A model generated the notes under the pieces. That model was not told where the DNA came from, did no database searches, and worked only from the letters and a program-made list of their open reading frames with translations. A stretch of DNA of 64,000 nucleotides from Ectopseudomonas composti (GTDB taxonomy: Bacteria > Pseudomonadota > Gammaproteobacteria > Pseudomonadales > Pseudomonadaceae): assembly GCF_900115475.1 (NCBI RefSeq), contig NZ_FOWP01000005.1, forward strand, positions 310,001-374,000, read 5' to 3'. The position numbers and the translations under genes are program-made. Below, in pieces: positions 36,966 through 45,529 of the stretch (position 1 is the stretch's first letter; each line of letters opens with the position of its first letter).

Positions 36966-37799
36966 ATGCAACACGAAACCCATACCCACGGTATCGATCT
37001 GGCCGCACTCGGCCGTGACAAGCAGAGCCTGAGCCTGGCCAACGAGACCACGGCCATCGAAGTGCCGGGTCTCAACCTCTACTACGGCCAGAAGCAGGCG
37101 CTGTTCGAGGTCAAGATGGATATCCCCAAGCAGCGCGTGACCGCCTTCATCGGCCCGTCCGGCTGCGGCAAGTCGACCCTGCTGCGTACCTTCAACCGCA
37201 TGAACGATCTGGTCGACGGTTGCCGCGTGGAAGGTGAGATCAACATCGACGGACGCAACATCTACCGCAAGGGCGAGGATGTCGCCGAGTTGCGCCGCCG
37301 CGTCGGCATGGTGTTCCAGAAGCCCAACCCGTTCCCCAAGAGCATCTACGAGAACGTGGTGTATGGCCTGCGTATCCAGGGCATCAACAGCAAGCGTGTG
37401 CTCGATGAGGCGGTGGAGTGGGCGCTGAAGAGCGCGGCGCTGTGGGACGAGGTCAAGGACCGTCTGCACGATTCGGCGCTGGGCCTGTCCGGTGGTCAGC
37501 AGCAACGTCTGGTGATCGCCCGTACCGTGGCGGTGCAGCCCGAAGTGCTGCTGCTCGACGAACCCTGCTCGGCACTCGACCCGATCTCCACGCTGAAGGT
37601 CGAAGAGCTGATCTACGAGCTCAAGAGCAAGTACACCATCGTCATCGTGACCCACAACATGCAGCAGGCGGCGCGCGTTTCCGATTACACCGCGTTCATG
37701 TACATGGGCAAACTGATCGAGTTCGGCGATACCGACACGCTGTTCACCAACCCGGCCAAGAAGCAGACAGAAGACTACATCACCGGTCGCTATGGCTAA
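36966..37799 (+). CDS. pstB: Phosphate ABC transporter ATP-binding protein PstB
   Basis: A 277-residue ATPase that powers phosphate import. Walker A is GPSGCGKST (near residue 61), the Q loop is [12 protein letters not shown], the ABC signature is LSGGQQQR (near residue 175), Walker B is [13 protein letters not shown] and the switch histidine is [13 protein letters not shown]. The N-terminus is about 20 residues longer than in E. coli. A hairpin GCGCACC/GGTGCGC lies in the gap after pstA (36914-36930). Confidence 0.97.
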   Translation: MQHETHTHGIDLAALGRDKQSLSLANETTAIEVPGLNLYYGQKQALFEVKMDIPKQRVTAFIGPSGCGKSTLLRTFNRMNDLVDGCRVEGEINIDGRNIYRKGEDVAELRRRVGMVFQKPNPFPKSIYENVVYGLRIQGINSKRVLDEAVEWALKSAALWDEVKDRLHDSALGLSGGQQQRLVIARTVAVQPEVLLLDEPCSALDPISTLKVEELIYELKSKYTIVIVTHNMQQAARVSDYTAFMYMGKLIEFGDTDTLFTNPAKKQTEDYITGRYG

Positions 37800-37976
37800 G
37801 GCCATGGCAAACACTCCCAGGCTTTGTCGGGCGCGCTTGCCGTACTACTCGTACTGTCAGCGCGCGCCCTTCGCGCCAGAGAGCATTTTCCAAGGGCCTT
37901 AGTGCTGAAACTCAACGTGTAGGGTGCGCCGTGCGCACCATGGTCACCCAAGCTGGCAGCTTTCGCGGAGCGAAAC

Positions 37977-38705
37977 ATGATCAACAAAGATAACCTTACC
38001 CAGCACATCTCCCAGCAGTTCAACGCCGAACTGGAAGAAGTGCGCAGCCATCTGCTGGCCATGGGCGGCCTGGTGGAAAAGCAGGTCAACGACGCCGTTA
38101 CCGCGCTGATCGAGGCCGACTCCGGCCTGGCCCAGCAAGTGCGTGAGATCGATGACCAGATCAACCAGATGGAGCGCAACATCGACGAGGAATGCGTGCG
38201 CATCCTCGCCCGTCGCCAGCCAGCGGCCTCTGATCTGCGCCTGATCATCAGCATCTCCAAGTCGGTGATCGACCTCGAGCGCATTGGTGACGAATCGACC
38301 AAGATCGCCAAGCGCGCCATCCTTCTCAGCGAAGAAGGTGAAGCCCCGCGCGGCTACGTGGAGATCCGTCACATCGGTGATCAGGTGCGCAAGATGGTGC
38401 AGGATGCGCTCGACGCTTTCGCCCGTTTCGATGCCGACCTGGCTCTGGCCGTGGCCCAGCACGACAAGACCGTCGACCGCGAGTACAAGACGGCGCTGCG
38501 CGAGCTGGTCACCTACATGATGGAAGACCCGCGCTCCATCACCCGCGTGCTCAACGTGATCTGGGTGCTGCGCTCGCTGGAGCGCATCGGCGATCATGCG
38601 CGCAACATCGCCGAACTGGTGATCTACCTGGTGCGTGGCACCGATGTGCGTCACATCGGCCTGACCCGTATGCGCGAAGAGGTCGAGGGCAAGTCCAGGG
38701 GGTGA
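37977..38705 (+). CDS. phoU: Phosphate signalling protein PhoU
   Basis: A 242-residue all-helical protein with two similar three-helix halves; the metal-binding motifs are seen as LERIGDESTKIAKRA in the first half and LERIGDHARNIAELV in the second. PhoU links the Pst transporter to the PhoR/PhoB pair and shuts the Pho response in phosphate excess. The 177-base gap after pstB contains a GTAGGGTGCGCCGTGCGCACC repeat unit near 37919 but no gene. Confidence 0.96.
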   Translation: MINKDNLTQHISQQFNAELEEVRSHLLAMGGLVEKQVNDAVTALIEADSGLAQQVREIDDQINQMERNIDEECVRILARRQPAASDLRLIISISKSVIDLERIGDESTKIAKRAILLSEEGEAPRGYVEIRHIGDQVRKMVQDALDAFARFDADLALAVAQHDKTVDREYKTALRELVTYMMEDPRSITRVLNVIWVLRSLERIGDHARNIAELVIYLVRGTDVRHIGLTRMREEVEGKSRG

Positions 38706-38721
38706 TGCCCGCTATACGCTG

Positions 38722-38745
38722 ACGGCCCGGGACTTCCCGGGCCGT
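38722..38745 (+). terminator. Terminator hairpin after phoU
   Basis: Perfect 10-bp stem ACGGCCCGGG / CCCGGGCCGT with an ACTT loop. A short T-rich stretch follows. Confidence 0.75.
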
Positions 38746-38840
38746 TGCGTTTGCGCGATTTGTTGCGTGCCCGACGTTTTCCGTTGGCCTTAGGCCACTG
38801 GCCATGACTATGCTTACTGCCATTCGTACAGGAGTGGCCG

Positions 38841-39749
38841 ATGAGCAAAGTCAGTGTGCTGGTGGTGGACGACGCGACCTTTATCCGTGATCTGGTCAAG
38901 AAAGGGCTGCGCGATCACTTCCCCGGCGTACAGATCGAGGAGGCGATCAATGGCCGCAAGGCGCAGCAGATGCTCAGCCGCCAAGTGGTCGACCTGATCC
39001 TTTGCGACTGGGAAATGCCGGAGATGTCGGGCCTCGAACTGCTGACCTGGTGCCGCGAGCAGGACAACCTGAAAACCACACCCTTCATCATGGTCACCAG
39101 CCGCGGCGACAAGGAAAACGTGGTGCAGGCGATCCAGGCCGGGGTCTCCGATTACATCGGCAAGCCGTTCTCCAACGAGCAGTTGGTGACCAAGGTGAAG
39201 AAAGCCCTGAGCCGCGCCGGCAAACTGCAAGCCCTGGCTGCCAGCGCACCACCGAAGATGCTCAGCACCGGCAGTTTCGCCAACGACTCGCTGGCCGCCC
39301 TCACCGGTGGCAAGGCTGAGGTGGTCAAACCCAGCGCCGCGATGCCCGTACCTGCAGCTCAAGCTGCGCCGAGCGCAGCACCGGCAGCCGCGGCCCCGAG
39401 CAAATCACCGGCTGGCCGTGGCCAGGGTCAGCTGCGCTTACCGAGTGGCAGCATGGCCTGTGTGATCAAGGCGCTGAGCCTCAAGGAGGCATTGCTGGTG
39501 GTCAAGCGTACCGAGCAACTGCCCCAGGTTCTGGAAAGTGCGGTGCTCGACCTGGAGCAGGGCGAGGCGGCGGAAACCGCGCGGCTCAACGGCTATCTGC
39601 ACGCGGTGGCGGCGTTCGAACCCAAGCCCGATAGCGAGTGGCTGCAACTGACGTTCCGCTTCGTTGATCGCGACCCGCAGAAGCTCGACTACCTGTCGCG
39701 CCTGATCGCCCGCGGCACCGCACAGAAGCATTTCAGCCCCGGTGCCTGA
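38841..39749 (+). CDS. Response regulator with C-terminal PilZ-like domain
   Basis: A 302-residue protein. Receiver (about 1-120): VLVVDDATFIRDLVKKGL, Asp near residue 56 in LILCDWEMPEMSG, Lys in YIGKPFSN. An Ala/Pro-rich linker (about 165-195) leads to a C-terminal domain of about 100 residues with RLPSGSMACVIKALSLKEALLVV and QLTFRFVD. The end resembles a degenerate PilZ fold but lacks the RxxxR and (D/N)xSxxG motifs needed for c-di-GMP binding, so ligand binding is doubtful. It follows phoU as in P. aeruginosa. Confidence 0.82.
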   Translation: MSKVSVLVVDDATFIRDLVKKGLRDHFPGVQIEEAINGRKAQQMLSRQVVDLILCDWEMPEMSGLELLTWCREQDNLKTTPFIMVTSRGDKENVVQAIQAGVSDYIGKPFSNEQLVTKVKKALSRAGKLQALAASAPPKMLSTGSFANDSLAALTGGKAEVVKPSAAMPVPAAQAAPSAAPAAAAPSKSPAGRGQGQLRLPSGSMACVIKALSLKEALLVVKRTEQLPQVLESAVLDLEQGEAAETARLNGYLHAVAAFEPKPDSEWLQLTFRFVDRDPQKLDYLSRLIARGTAQKHFSPGA

Positions 39750-39908
39750 TGACGGGTTACCCCGCCCTGCGAATGCTGGAAACCTGATGTCTGCCGACCG
39801 GCGGCGGTGAGCCGGTTCACAGCCTGACGGCCGGTAGCTCGCATGTGCCGTGCCGCGCTGCTAGTCTTCCTAGCCCGGATATCAAAAAGCCATAAGATCC
39901 GAGTCGTT

Positions 39909-40805
39909 ATGCTAGGGCGTCTGATTTTTCTCTGCAGCCTGCTGGTTCTCAGTAGCCAAGCCGCTGCGCTGACCATCTACAAATACGTCGACAAGAACGG
40001 CGTGGTGACCTATAGCGACCAGGCAGCGCCTGGCGCCCAGGTGTTCGTGTTCAACGACCGCATGGTCGAGCGCCTGGACAACCAGGTGAAGCTGGAAACC
40101 AAGAAGCACGAAGCCGGCGAAACCCTGCTGGTGCGCAACGACCTCTATGCCCCGGTAGAAATCGAGCTGAAGCTGGAACAGGTGCAGAACGCCATCGGTG
40201 CGCCGGGAAAACCGCTTCGCTGGGTACTGCCGCCGCGCAGCAATATCCGCCTGGCCACCCTCACCGCCCAGGACGCCTCCAAGCCACTGCGCTACAAGCC
40301 CAGGTTGCGTTATGCCTTGGGCGACCCGCGCTTGCAGCCGAGCATCCATCGCTATCCGCTGCCCTGGCGCGGCGGCCCGTTCCGCCAGACCCAGGGCGCC
40401 AACGGCACCTACAGTCACTTCACCGCCAAGGGCCGCTACGCGGTAGACATCGCCATGCCCGAAGGCACGCCCATCGTCGCCGCGCGCGCCGGTGTGGTGG
40501 TGAAAACCGAGAACCAGCAGAGCGGGCGCGGCAACAACCCGGCCGGCAATTTCGTGCGCATCCTGCATGATGACGGCACCATGGGCGTCTACCTGCACCT
40601 GATGAAAGGCTCGGTGAGCGTGCGTGAAGGTCAGCGGGTGGACACCGGCAGCCTGCTGGCGCGCTCCGGCAATACCGGCAACAGCACCGGCCCCCACCTG
40701 CACTTCGTGGTCCAGCGCAACGTCGGCCTAGCGGTCGAGTCCATTCCCTTCAACTTCCGCCAGCCAGTCAACAGCCTGCCCAACTTCGCCGTCGGTGGTG
40801 AATAG
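39909..40805 (+). CDS. M23 family metallopeptidase with DUF4124 domain
   Basis: A 298-residue exported protein. The signal peptide (MLGRLIFLCSLLVLSSQAAA) is followed by DUF4124 (LTIYKYVDKNGVVTYSD), a beta-rich middle part and a C-terminal LytM/M23 domain. The domain has GRYAVDIAMPEGTPIVAA and GPHLHFVVQR. The HxxxD zinc site of classical members reads RYAVD here, with a possible replacement His eight residues earlier (YSHFTAKG). The enzyme likely trims or remodels peptidoglycan, if active. The ATG at 39909 gives the signal peptide directly. Confidence 0.88.
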   Translation: MLGRLIFLCSLLVLSSQAAALTIYKYVDKNGVVTYSDQAAPGAQVFVFNDRMVERLDNQVKLETKKHEAGETLLVRNDLYAPVEIELKLEQVQNAIGAPGKPLRWVLPPRSNIRLATLTAQDASKPLRYKPRLRYALGDPRLQPSIHRYPLPWRGGPFRQTQGANGTYSHFTAKGRYAVDIAMPEGTPIVAARAGVVVKTENQQSGRGNNPAGNFVRILHDDGTMGVYLHLMKGSVSVREGQRVDTGSLLARSGNTGNSTGPHLHFVVQRNVGLAVESIPFNFRQPVNSLPNFAVGGE

Positions 40806-41140
40806 TCTGTTCCCAGCGCCCGCCTGAACAGCTCACCCGGAACCTGTCGCAGGTTCACCCTTCGTTCGCATTTTCGCCGTAGCTCGGCGCCATCGGTGCG
40901 CAGCGACCCGCAACGCAATCGGTAGGGTGCGCCGTGCGCATCGCGAACGCGTGCCGCTGTCGCGGGTAGGTAGCGGTCGACGGCACTCTCCTCACTTCTC
41001 CCTTAAGTCAGACCTTCTGCATGTCGCCTGTGTAAGGCGTGCGTCCGCCCGCTGTGTGTCGCAGGCGGAAGCCATTCTTCCGCCCGCCTTCCGCAGCATC
41101 GTGAGCGGAAAGGATCTTTCACCTGGCGGTTTGCTGTAAG
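40806..41140. other. Non-coding gap between the M23 gene and the fliD operon
   Basis: No supported ORF. It contains a GTAGGGTGCGCCGTGCGCA unit near 40922, similar to the one at 37918, and a GC-rich self-complementary stretch near 41048-41097 (GCAGGCGGAAG facing CTTCCGCCCGC). It marks the junction between the conserved pst-M23 region and the flagellar genes. Confidence 0.6.
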
Positions 41141-41182
41141 CCCTTTGAATCAAGGGTTTCAGCTGTTGGCACCGCTATTGCT
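41141..41182 (+). promoter_or_regulatory. Sigma-54 promoter of the fliD operon with upstream palindrome
   Basis: TGGCACCGCTATTGCT (41167-41182) matches the sigma-54 consensus at the -24 and -12 elements with GG-N10-GC spacing. CCCTTTGAATCAAGGG (41141-41156), a near-palindrome, lies directly upstream. The fliD ATG is 27 bases downstream. An enhancer-binding protein such as LafK would be needed; its gene is not in the window. Confidence 0.85.
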
Positions 41183-41209
41183 ATCTCTCAGGAAAACGGG
41201 TGTCCGACT

Positions 41210-42505
41210 ATGGCTATCGATTCAGATTACGTTCAAAGCATGGCGACCCAGCTGGCCCAGTATGAAGTTCAGGGCCAGTTGGCCAAGGCCAATCGCAACG
41301 AGGCGGCATACAAGGCGCAGCTAGGCGCTCTGACGACGCTGGACACCGCATTGAAGACCTTCAAGACGGCTGCCAGTGGTCTCAAGCTGGCTGGCAGCAG
41401 CATGTTGGTCAACAGTGCGAGCTTCAGTCAGGAAGGCTATGCCAGCGCCACAGTAGGCACCAAGGCAGTGGCTGGCAGTTACGACTTCTTCGTTCAGCAG
41501 CTGGCCAGCAAGAGCCAGGTGGCCTTGCAAAGCCTGCAGGACGGCAATCTGGGCAGCGGTAGCCTGACCATCGGCCAGGGCGGCGACTCGTTCAATATCG
41601 ACCTCGGCTCCGTCGCCACCCTCGACGAACTGGCCGCGGCCATCAATGGCGCCGATGGCAATAGCGGCGTCAAGGCGACGCTGGTGCGCAGCAATGGCCA
41701 GGTCAACCTGGTGCTGACCAGTGAGAAGACCGGTGCCGACCAGGCCATCAGCCTGAGCGCTGCGGGCAACGGCGCATTCGAGGGCGCGGTCGCCGCGCGT
41801 CAGGAGCTCTCGGTCGCCAAGGATGCCATCGTGCGCCTGGGCGGCGAGGCGGGTATCGAGCTGACCAGCACCAGCAACACCTTCGATAACGTCATCGACG
41901 GCGTCAGCCTGACCTTCAACAAGACACACAAGAGCGGTGACGCACCGCTGACCATGGAGGTCGGCCAGGACCAGAAAGCCACCAAGGAGAAGGCGCAAAC
42001 CTTCGTCAGCGCTTTCAATGCGTTGATGACCAGCTTCGACACGCTCACCGCCAGTGGCGGCGAAAGTGGTACCCGTGGGGTCCTGGCCGGTGATGCCAGC
42101 ATTCGGGCTATCGAGGGCATGCTCAACCAGCTGGTGCGCACCTCGTTTGGGGGCGTGAGCCTGACCGAGTTCGGCATTGCCGCCGACCGCAATGGCAAGC
42201 TGACCATCGACAACGCTCGCTTCGAAAAGGCGGTGGCTGCCAATCCGGAAGGCTTCGAGAAACTGTTCACCGATAAGGGCAATCTGCTCGACACCCTGGA
42301 CAAGAACCTGGCGGTCTACACCAGCAGCGCCGGTGGTTTGCTGACCAATCGCAAGGACACCCTCAATAGCCAACTGCGTCGTGTCGATCAACAGTTCGAC
42401 ACCATCCAGAAGCAGTACGACTCCTACTACAGCCGCTATCTCCGCCAGTACACCGGTCTCATGCAGACCATGGCGGCGATGGAGCAGACTTACGGAATGT
42501 TCTGA
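41210..42505 (+). CDS. fliD: Flagellar filament cap protein FliD (lateral type, LafB)
   Basis: A 431-residue filament cap. The N-terminal DSDYVQSMATQLAQYEVQGQ and the C-terminal coiled coil (RRVDQQFDTIQKQYDSYYSRY) are the conserved D0/D1 parts; the middle includes the typical GSLTIGQGGDSFNIDL segment. It is slightly shorter than polar FliD. It is the first gene of an eight-gene run that matches the lateral (laf) order of Vibrio and Aeromonas: lafB-C-X-E-F-S-T-U. It overlaps fliS by one base. Confidence 0.93.
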   Translation: MAIDSDYVQSMATQLAQYEVQGQLAKANRNEAAYKAQLGALTTLDTALKTFKTAASGLKLAGSSMLVNSASFSQEGYASATVGTKAVAGSYDFFVQQLASKSQVALQSLQDGNLGSGSLTIGQGGDSFNIDLGSVATLDELAAAINGADGNSGVKATLVRSNGQVNLVLTSEKTGADQAISLSAAGNGAFEGAVAARQELSVAKDAIVRLGGEAGIELTSTSNTFDNVIDGVSLTFNKTHKSGDAPLTMEVGQDQKATKEKAQTFVSAFNALMTSFDTLTASGGESGTRGVLAGDASIRAIEGMLNQLVRTSFGGVSLTEFGIAADRNGKLTIDNARFEKAVAANPEGFEKLFTDKGNLLDTLDKNLAVYTSSAGGLLTNRKDTLNSQLRRVDQQFDTIQKQYDSYYSRYLRQYTGLMQTMAAMEQTYGMF

Positions 42506-42903
42506 TGAGTGCCTACAACCTCAACGAAAGTTACGACAGTTATCGCACCGTGGATCTTGAGGCGCGTGCCGCTGCGGCCTCTCCCTACGAGCTGGTGCTC
42601 GTGCTGTTCGATGGTCTGCTTGACGAGCTGGCGCGTGCCCGCGGTCATATTGAGGCCAAGCGTTACCAACAGAAGGGCCAGTCCCTGGAGAAGTGCCTGA
42701 ACATCCTGGGCGGCCTCAACGGTGCACTCGATTACGAGAGCGGTGGTGAACTGGTGCAGGGCTTGGCACGACTCTATGACTACTGCATTTATCGCCTCTC
42801 CGACGTCAGTGTAAGCCTGTCGCTGGAGGGGCTCGACGAAGTTGTCGGCCTGCTCGGTGTGCTGCGCGAGGGCTGGGAAGGCGTGAATGCAACGCGTAAG
42901 TGA
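42505..42903 (+). CDS. fliS: Flagellin chaperone FliS (LafC)
   Basis: A 132-residue helical protein that keeps flagellin unfolded before export. It has the family opening SAYNLNESYDSYRTVDLEARAA and the SPYELVLVLFDGLLDEL helix. It begins at the fliD stop and overlaps the next gene by 17 bases, so translation is coupled along the operon. Confidence 0.93.
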   Translation: MSAYNLNESYDSYRTVDLEARAAAASPYELVLVLFDGLLDELARARGHIEAKRYQQKGQSLEKCLNILGGLNGALDYESGGELVQGLARLYDYCIYRLSDVSVSLSLEGLDEVVGLLGVLREGWEGVNATRK

Positions 42904-43204
42904 ACTGCGTGCGCTGCAGCAGTTGCACGGCCAGTTGGCGGAAGCCCTGCAGCAGGGTGATTGGTCACGGATCGGCGAGATCGATTCGGTGATTCGTTCC
43001 TGCCTGCAACTGTTACTCGGGCTACCCAGCCTGAGCGACGAAGTGCGTGAGGCCAAGCGTCAGTTGCAGCAGTTGCATGGCCAGGCGTGTATCGCCTGCG
43101 CCGAGGAGTGCGAGCGAGTGCGTCGGTTACTGCTGACGCATCTGGAATACGCCGAAGGGCGCAGTGCCTACATGCGCGTCGATCTGTACCAGGATGGGAG
43201 ATAA
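42887..43204 (+). CDS. fliT: FliT-like flagellar chaperone
   Basis: A 105-residue all-helical, Gln/Arg-rich protein (MQRVSELRALQQLHGQLAEA) without other recognisable motifs. Position between fliS and fliK, small size and helical character fit FliT/LafX, the chaperone for the filament cap. Sequence conservation in this family is low, so the name rests largely on context. The start lies inside fliS. Confidence 0.72.
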   Translation: MQRVSELRALQQLHGQLAEALQQGDWSRIGEIDSVIRSCLQLLLGLPSLSDEVREAKRQLQQLHGQACIACAEECERVRRLLLTHLEYAEGRSAYMRVDLYQDGR

Positions 43205-43207
43205 AAG

Positions 43208-44278
43208 GTGCTGCAACTGATCAATAGCAATGCTCAGATCAACCTGAACGACGCCACTGGGCAGAGCCTGCCAGCCGGCTTCACTCAGGCTCGGAGTGGC
43301 GCCGATGAGTCTCCTGCTTTTGATCTGCAGATGACTGTGCAGGCATTCACTGCCGCCGAGGTACAGGCACCACTGAATGAGGGTGCTGCTCCCGTGGCAT
43401 TCACTCTCAGCGAGGCCGATGCCGAACAGTGGTTGGCCAGCGTGCTGAGCCAGCAGGCGGTCCGTATCGAGGCGCGTGAATCGCCAGAGCCCGTGCCGTA
43501 TGAGCAGAGGGCGCCAGAGCAGGACGAGCCAACTGCAGCGTTGCCAATCGAGCCGCTGGTCCAGCCGCAGGTACAACCACGCGAGCAACCACCTGTTGAG
43601 CCTGCGCGTGTTGTGTCAGCCGTAAGCCATTCGGCACCGCTACCGACGGCTCAGGTCCTGAGCGCTTCGGTAGCACAAATGACCGGTGAGGTTGCGGTTC
43701 AGATGGCCTCGTCAGCCGCAGCGAGCGAAATGATCGATGTAATCGCTCTTGAGCGGCTGCCGAGTACGGCTGTTGACGGCGACAAGTCGGTTCCATTGAC
43801 CGCCACCTCCAGCCAGGCGATGCCTGCGCCAGTGACAGCCGAGCGCCACCTCAAGCTGCACGCACCGCAGGCGCAGTGGGGCGAGCAGATGCTAGCCAGC
43901 CTGCGTGAGCATGTGGATCTGCAGATCAGTCAGCGCATCCAAAACGCGACCATTCGCCTCGACCCACCGGAGTTGGGCAGCCTGGAAATCTTCCTCAGTC
44001 ATGAGTCCGGCCGCTTGAGCGTGCAGCTGTCGGCCGCCAATGCCGATGTCGTCCGCCTGCTGCAGCAGACCAGCGAGCGCCTGCGTCAGGAACTGGTGGG
44101 GCAGAACTTCGTGCAGGTCAACGTGCAGGTCTCTGCCGATGCACAAGGAGGCCGTCAACAGGGACAGCCACGTCAGGCCTGGCAGGGTGAAGAACCGGTG
44201 CAGGCAGCGAGGATTTCAGCAGCAGGCAGCGAGCGCGGCAACCTGGATTCGACCAGCGACGTGCTGGTCACCGTTTAA
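43208..44278 (+). CDS. fliK: Flagellar hook-length control protein FliK (LafE)
   Basis: A 356-residue protein with GTG start after GGGAG. The N-terminal two-thirds is low-complexity and rich in Gln, Ala, Pro and Glu. The C-terminal domain (about 220-310) has the hook-length-control pattern: ISQRIQNATIRLDPPELGSL followed by VQLSAANADVVRLLQQTSERLR. FliK measures the hook and switches export from hook to filament subunits. Order and size agree with LafE. Confidence 0.87.
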   Translation: MLQLINSNAQINLNDATGQSLPAGFTQARSGADESPAFDLQMTVQAFTAAEVQAPLNEGAAPVAFTLSEADAEQWLASVLSQQAVRIEARESPEPVPYEQRAPEQDEPTAALPIEPLVQPQVQPREQPPVEPARVVSAVSHSAPLPTAQVLSASVAQMTGEVAVQMASSAAASEMIDVIALERLPSTAVDGDKSVPLTATSSQAMPAPVTAERHLKLHAPQAQWGEQMLASLREHVDLQISQRIQNATIRLDPPELGSLEIFLSHESGRLSVQLSAANADVVRLLQQTSERLRQELVGQNFVQVNVQVSADAQGGRQQGQPRQAWQGEEPVQAARISAAGSERGNLDSTSDVLVTV

Positions 44279-44306
44279 CCCTTTGCAAGTAGATCGAGAA
44301 CCAATC

Positions 44307-44777
44307 ATGACAATGCCGCGCATCATCCTGTTGCTGCTGATCTTCAATACCCTGGTGGTGATCGGCGGTACCGTCTTCAACTACGCGACGCTGCGCTCTA
44401 TGCAGTCCGGGCAGCCGCTGCTCGGCCTGTCTACGGCAAGTGCCGATGCCGAGGAGGCGACCAGCGAATACCGCTTCTTTCCCATCGAGAAGGTCATTGT
44501 CAGCCTGAAGGGGGAGAGCCGCGAGCATTATTTCGTGCTCGATCTGGTACTGCAGGCCGATCTCGAAACCGATCCGAAGAAGCTCGAGCAGATCGACCCG
44601 ATGGTGCGCAATTCGGTGGTCGCCCACCTGTCTGCGATGACCTTCGAGAAGTTGCGTGCCATGCCCATTCCCGATTTGCAGAGCAGCCTGGAAAGCGCGC
44701 TGTTCGATGACTTCGCCAGCAAGAAGCTGGCGATGCCATTCGCCAACGTGCTGGTCAGCAAGCTGATCGTCCAGTAG
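44307..44777 (+). CDS. fliL: Flagellar basal body-associated protein FliL (LafF)
   Basis: A 156-residue membrane protein with one N-terminal helix (about residues 4-24) and a periplasmic domain with the FliL pattern YRFFPIEKVIVSLKG, YFVLDLVLQ and a C-terminal PFANVLVSKLIVQ. FliL supports the stator ring. The ATG at 44307 is used; the longer in-frame extension overlaps fliK and lacks FliL-like sequence. Confidence 0.87.
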   Translation: MTMPRIILLLLIFNTLVVIGGTVFNYATLRSMQSGQPLLGLSTASADAEEATSEYRFFPIEKVIVSLKGESREHYFVLDLVLQADLETDPKKLEQIDPMVRNSVVAHLSAMTFEKLRAMPIPDLQSSLESALFDDFASKKLAMPFANVLVSKLIVQ

Positions 44778-44793
44778 AGAGCAGACCCTGCCC

Positions 44794-45528
44794 ATGAACG
44801 CCACCTGCGCCATCGACTACCGCTACGCCGCTGAACAGGGTGGGGCTGCACTGTTCGCTCCCGGAGCCGAGCAAAAGTGGCTCTTGCAGTATCTGCCGCT
44901 GGTCAAACGCATCGTCAGCCAGCTGGCGCTGCAGGCTAACCAGGTGCTTGACCGCGAGGACATGGAGCAGATCGGCCTGATGGGGCTGCTCGAATGCCTG
45001 CGTCGCTATGGCACGCCGGACGAGCAGTTCGGCCGTTTCGCTGCGCTGCGTATCCGGGGCGCGATTCTCGATGAACTGCGCCGCCAGGACTGGCGCCCGC
45101 GCCAGGTGCGTCAGCAGACTCACCGGATTCGCGATGCCATCCGCCAATTGGCGCGGCAGCTAGGTCGCGTGCCACAGGAAGAGGAAATCCTCCAGGCCGC
45201 CGGGATCAGCGCCAAGGATTACCACGAATTCCTCCAGGCCGATGCCTGCGAGGCCATCGAGAGCCTCGACGAGCTGCTGCAGAACGGTCACGAGGGTTTC
45301 GCCTGTGGTGCCAGCGGCGTCGAGGATCGTGTGCTCAAGGAGCGCCTGCTAGTGCAGGCACTGAGTCAGCTCAGCGAGCGCGAGCGACTGGTGCTGACCC
45401 TTTACTACCAACATGAGCTGAGCCTCAAGGAAATCGCCCTGGTGCTGGAGCTGAGCGACGCGCGCGTCTGCCAGTTGAGCAAGCAGGCGATCGCCAAGGC
45501 CAGTCGCTACCTGAACGAGAGAGGCTAG
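44794..45528 (+). CDS. fliA: Flagellar sigma factor FliA (sigma-28, LafS)
   Basis: A 244-residue sigma-70-family factor. Region 2 is seen in LPLVKRIVSQLALQ, DMEQIGLMGLLECLRRY and FAALRIRGAILDELRRQDW; region 3 follows in RIRDAIRQLARQLGR, and region 4 ends with LSERERLVLTLYYQHELSLKEIALVLELSDARVCQLS. It is expected to transcribe the lateral flagellin and motor genes. A second sigma-28 besides the polar FliA is a mark of dual systems. Confidence 0.92.
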   Translation: MNATCAIDYRYAAEQGGAALFAPGAEQKWLLQYLPLVKRIVSQLALQANQVLDREDMEQIGLMGLLECLRRYGTPDEQFGRFAALRIRGAILDELRRQDWRPRQVRQQTHRIRDAIRQLARQLGRVPQEEEILQAAGISAKDYHEFLQADACEAIESLDELLQNGHEGFACGASGVEDRVLKERLLVQALSQLSERERLVLTLYYQHELSLKEIALVLELSDARVCQLSKQAIAKASRYLNERG

Positions 45529-45529
45529 G

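Noticed and set aside
36087..37814. A 575-codon minus-strand frame over pstA and pstB
   Set aside because: Same antisense artefact; PstA and PstB are unambiguous on the plus strand.
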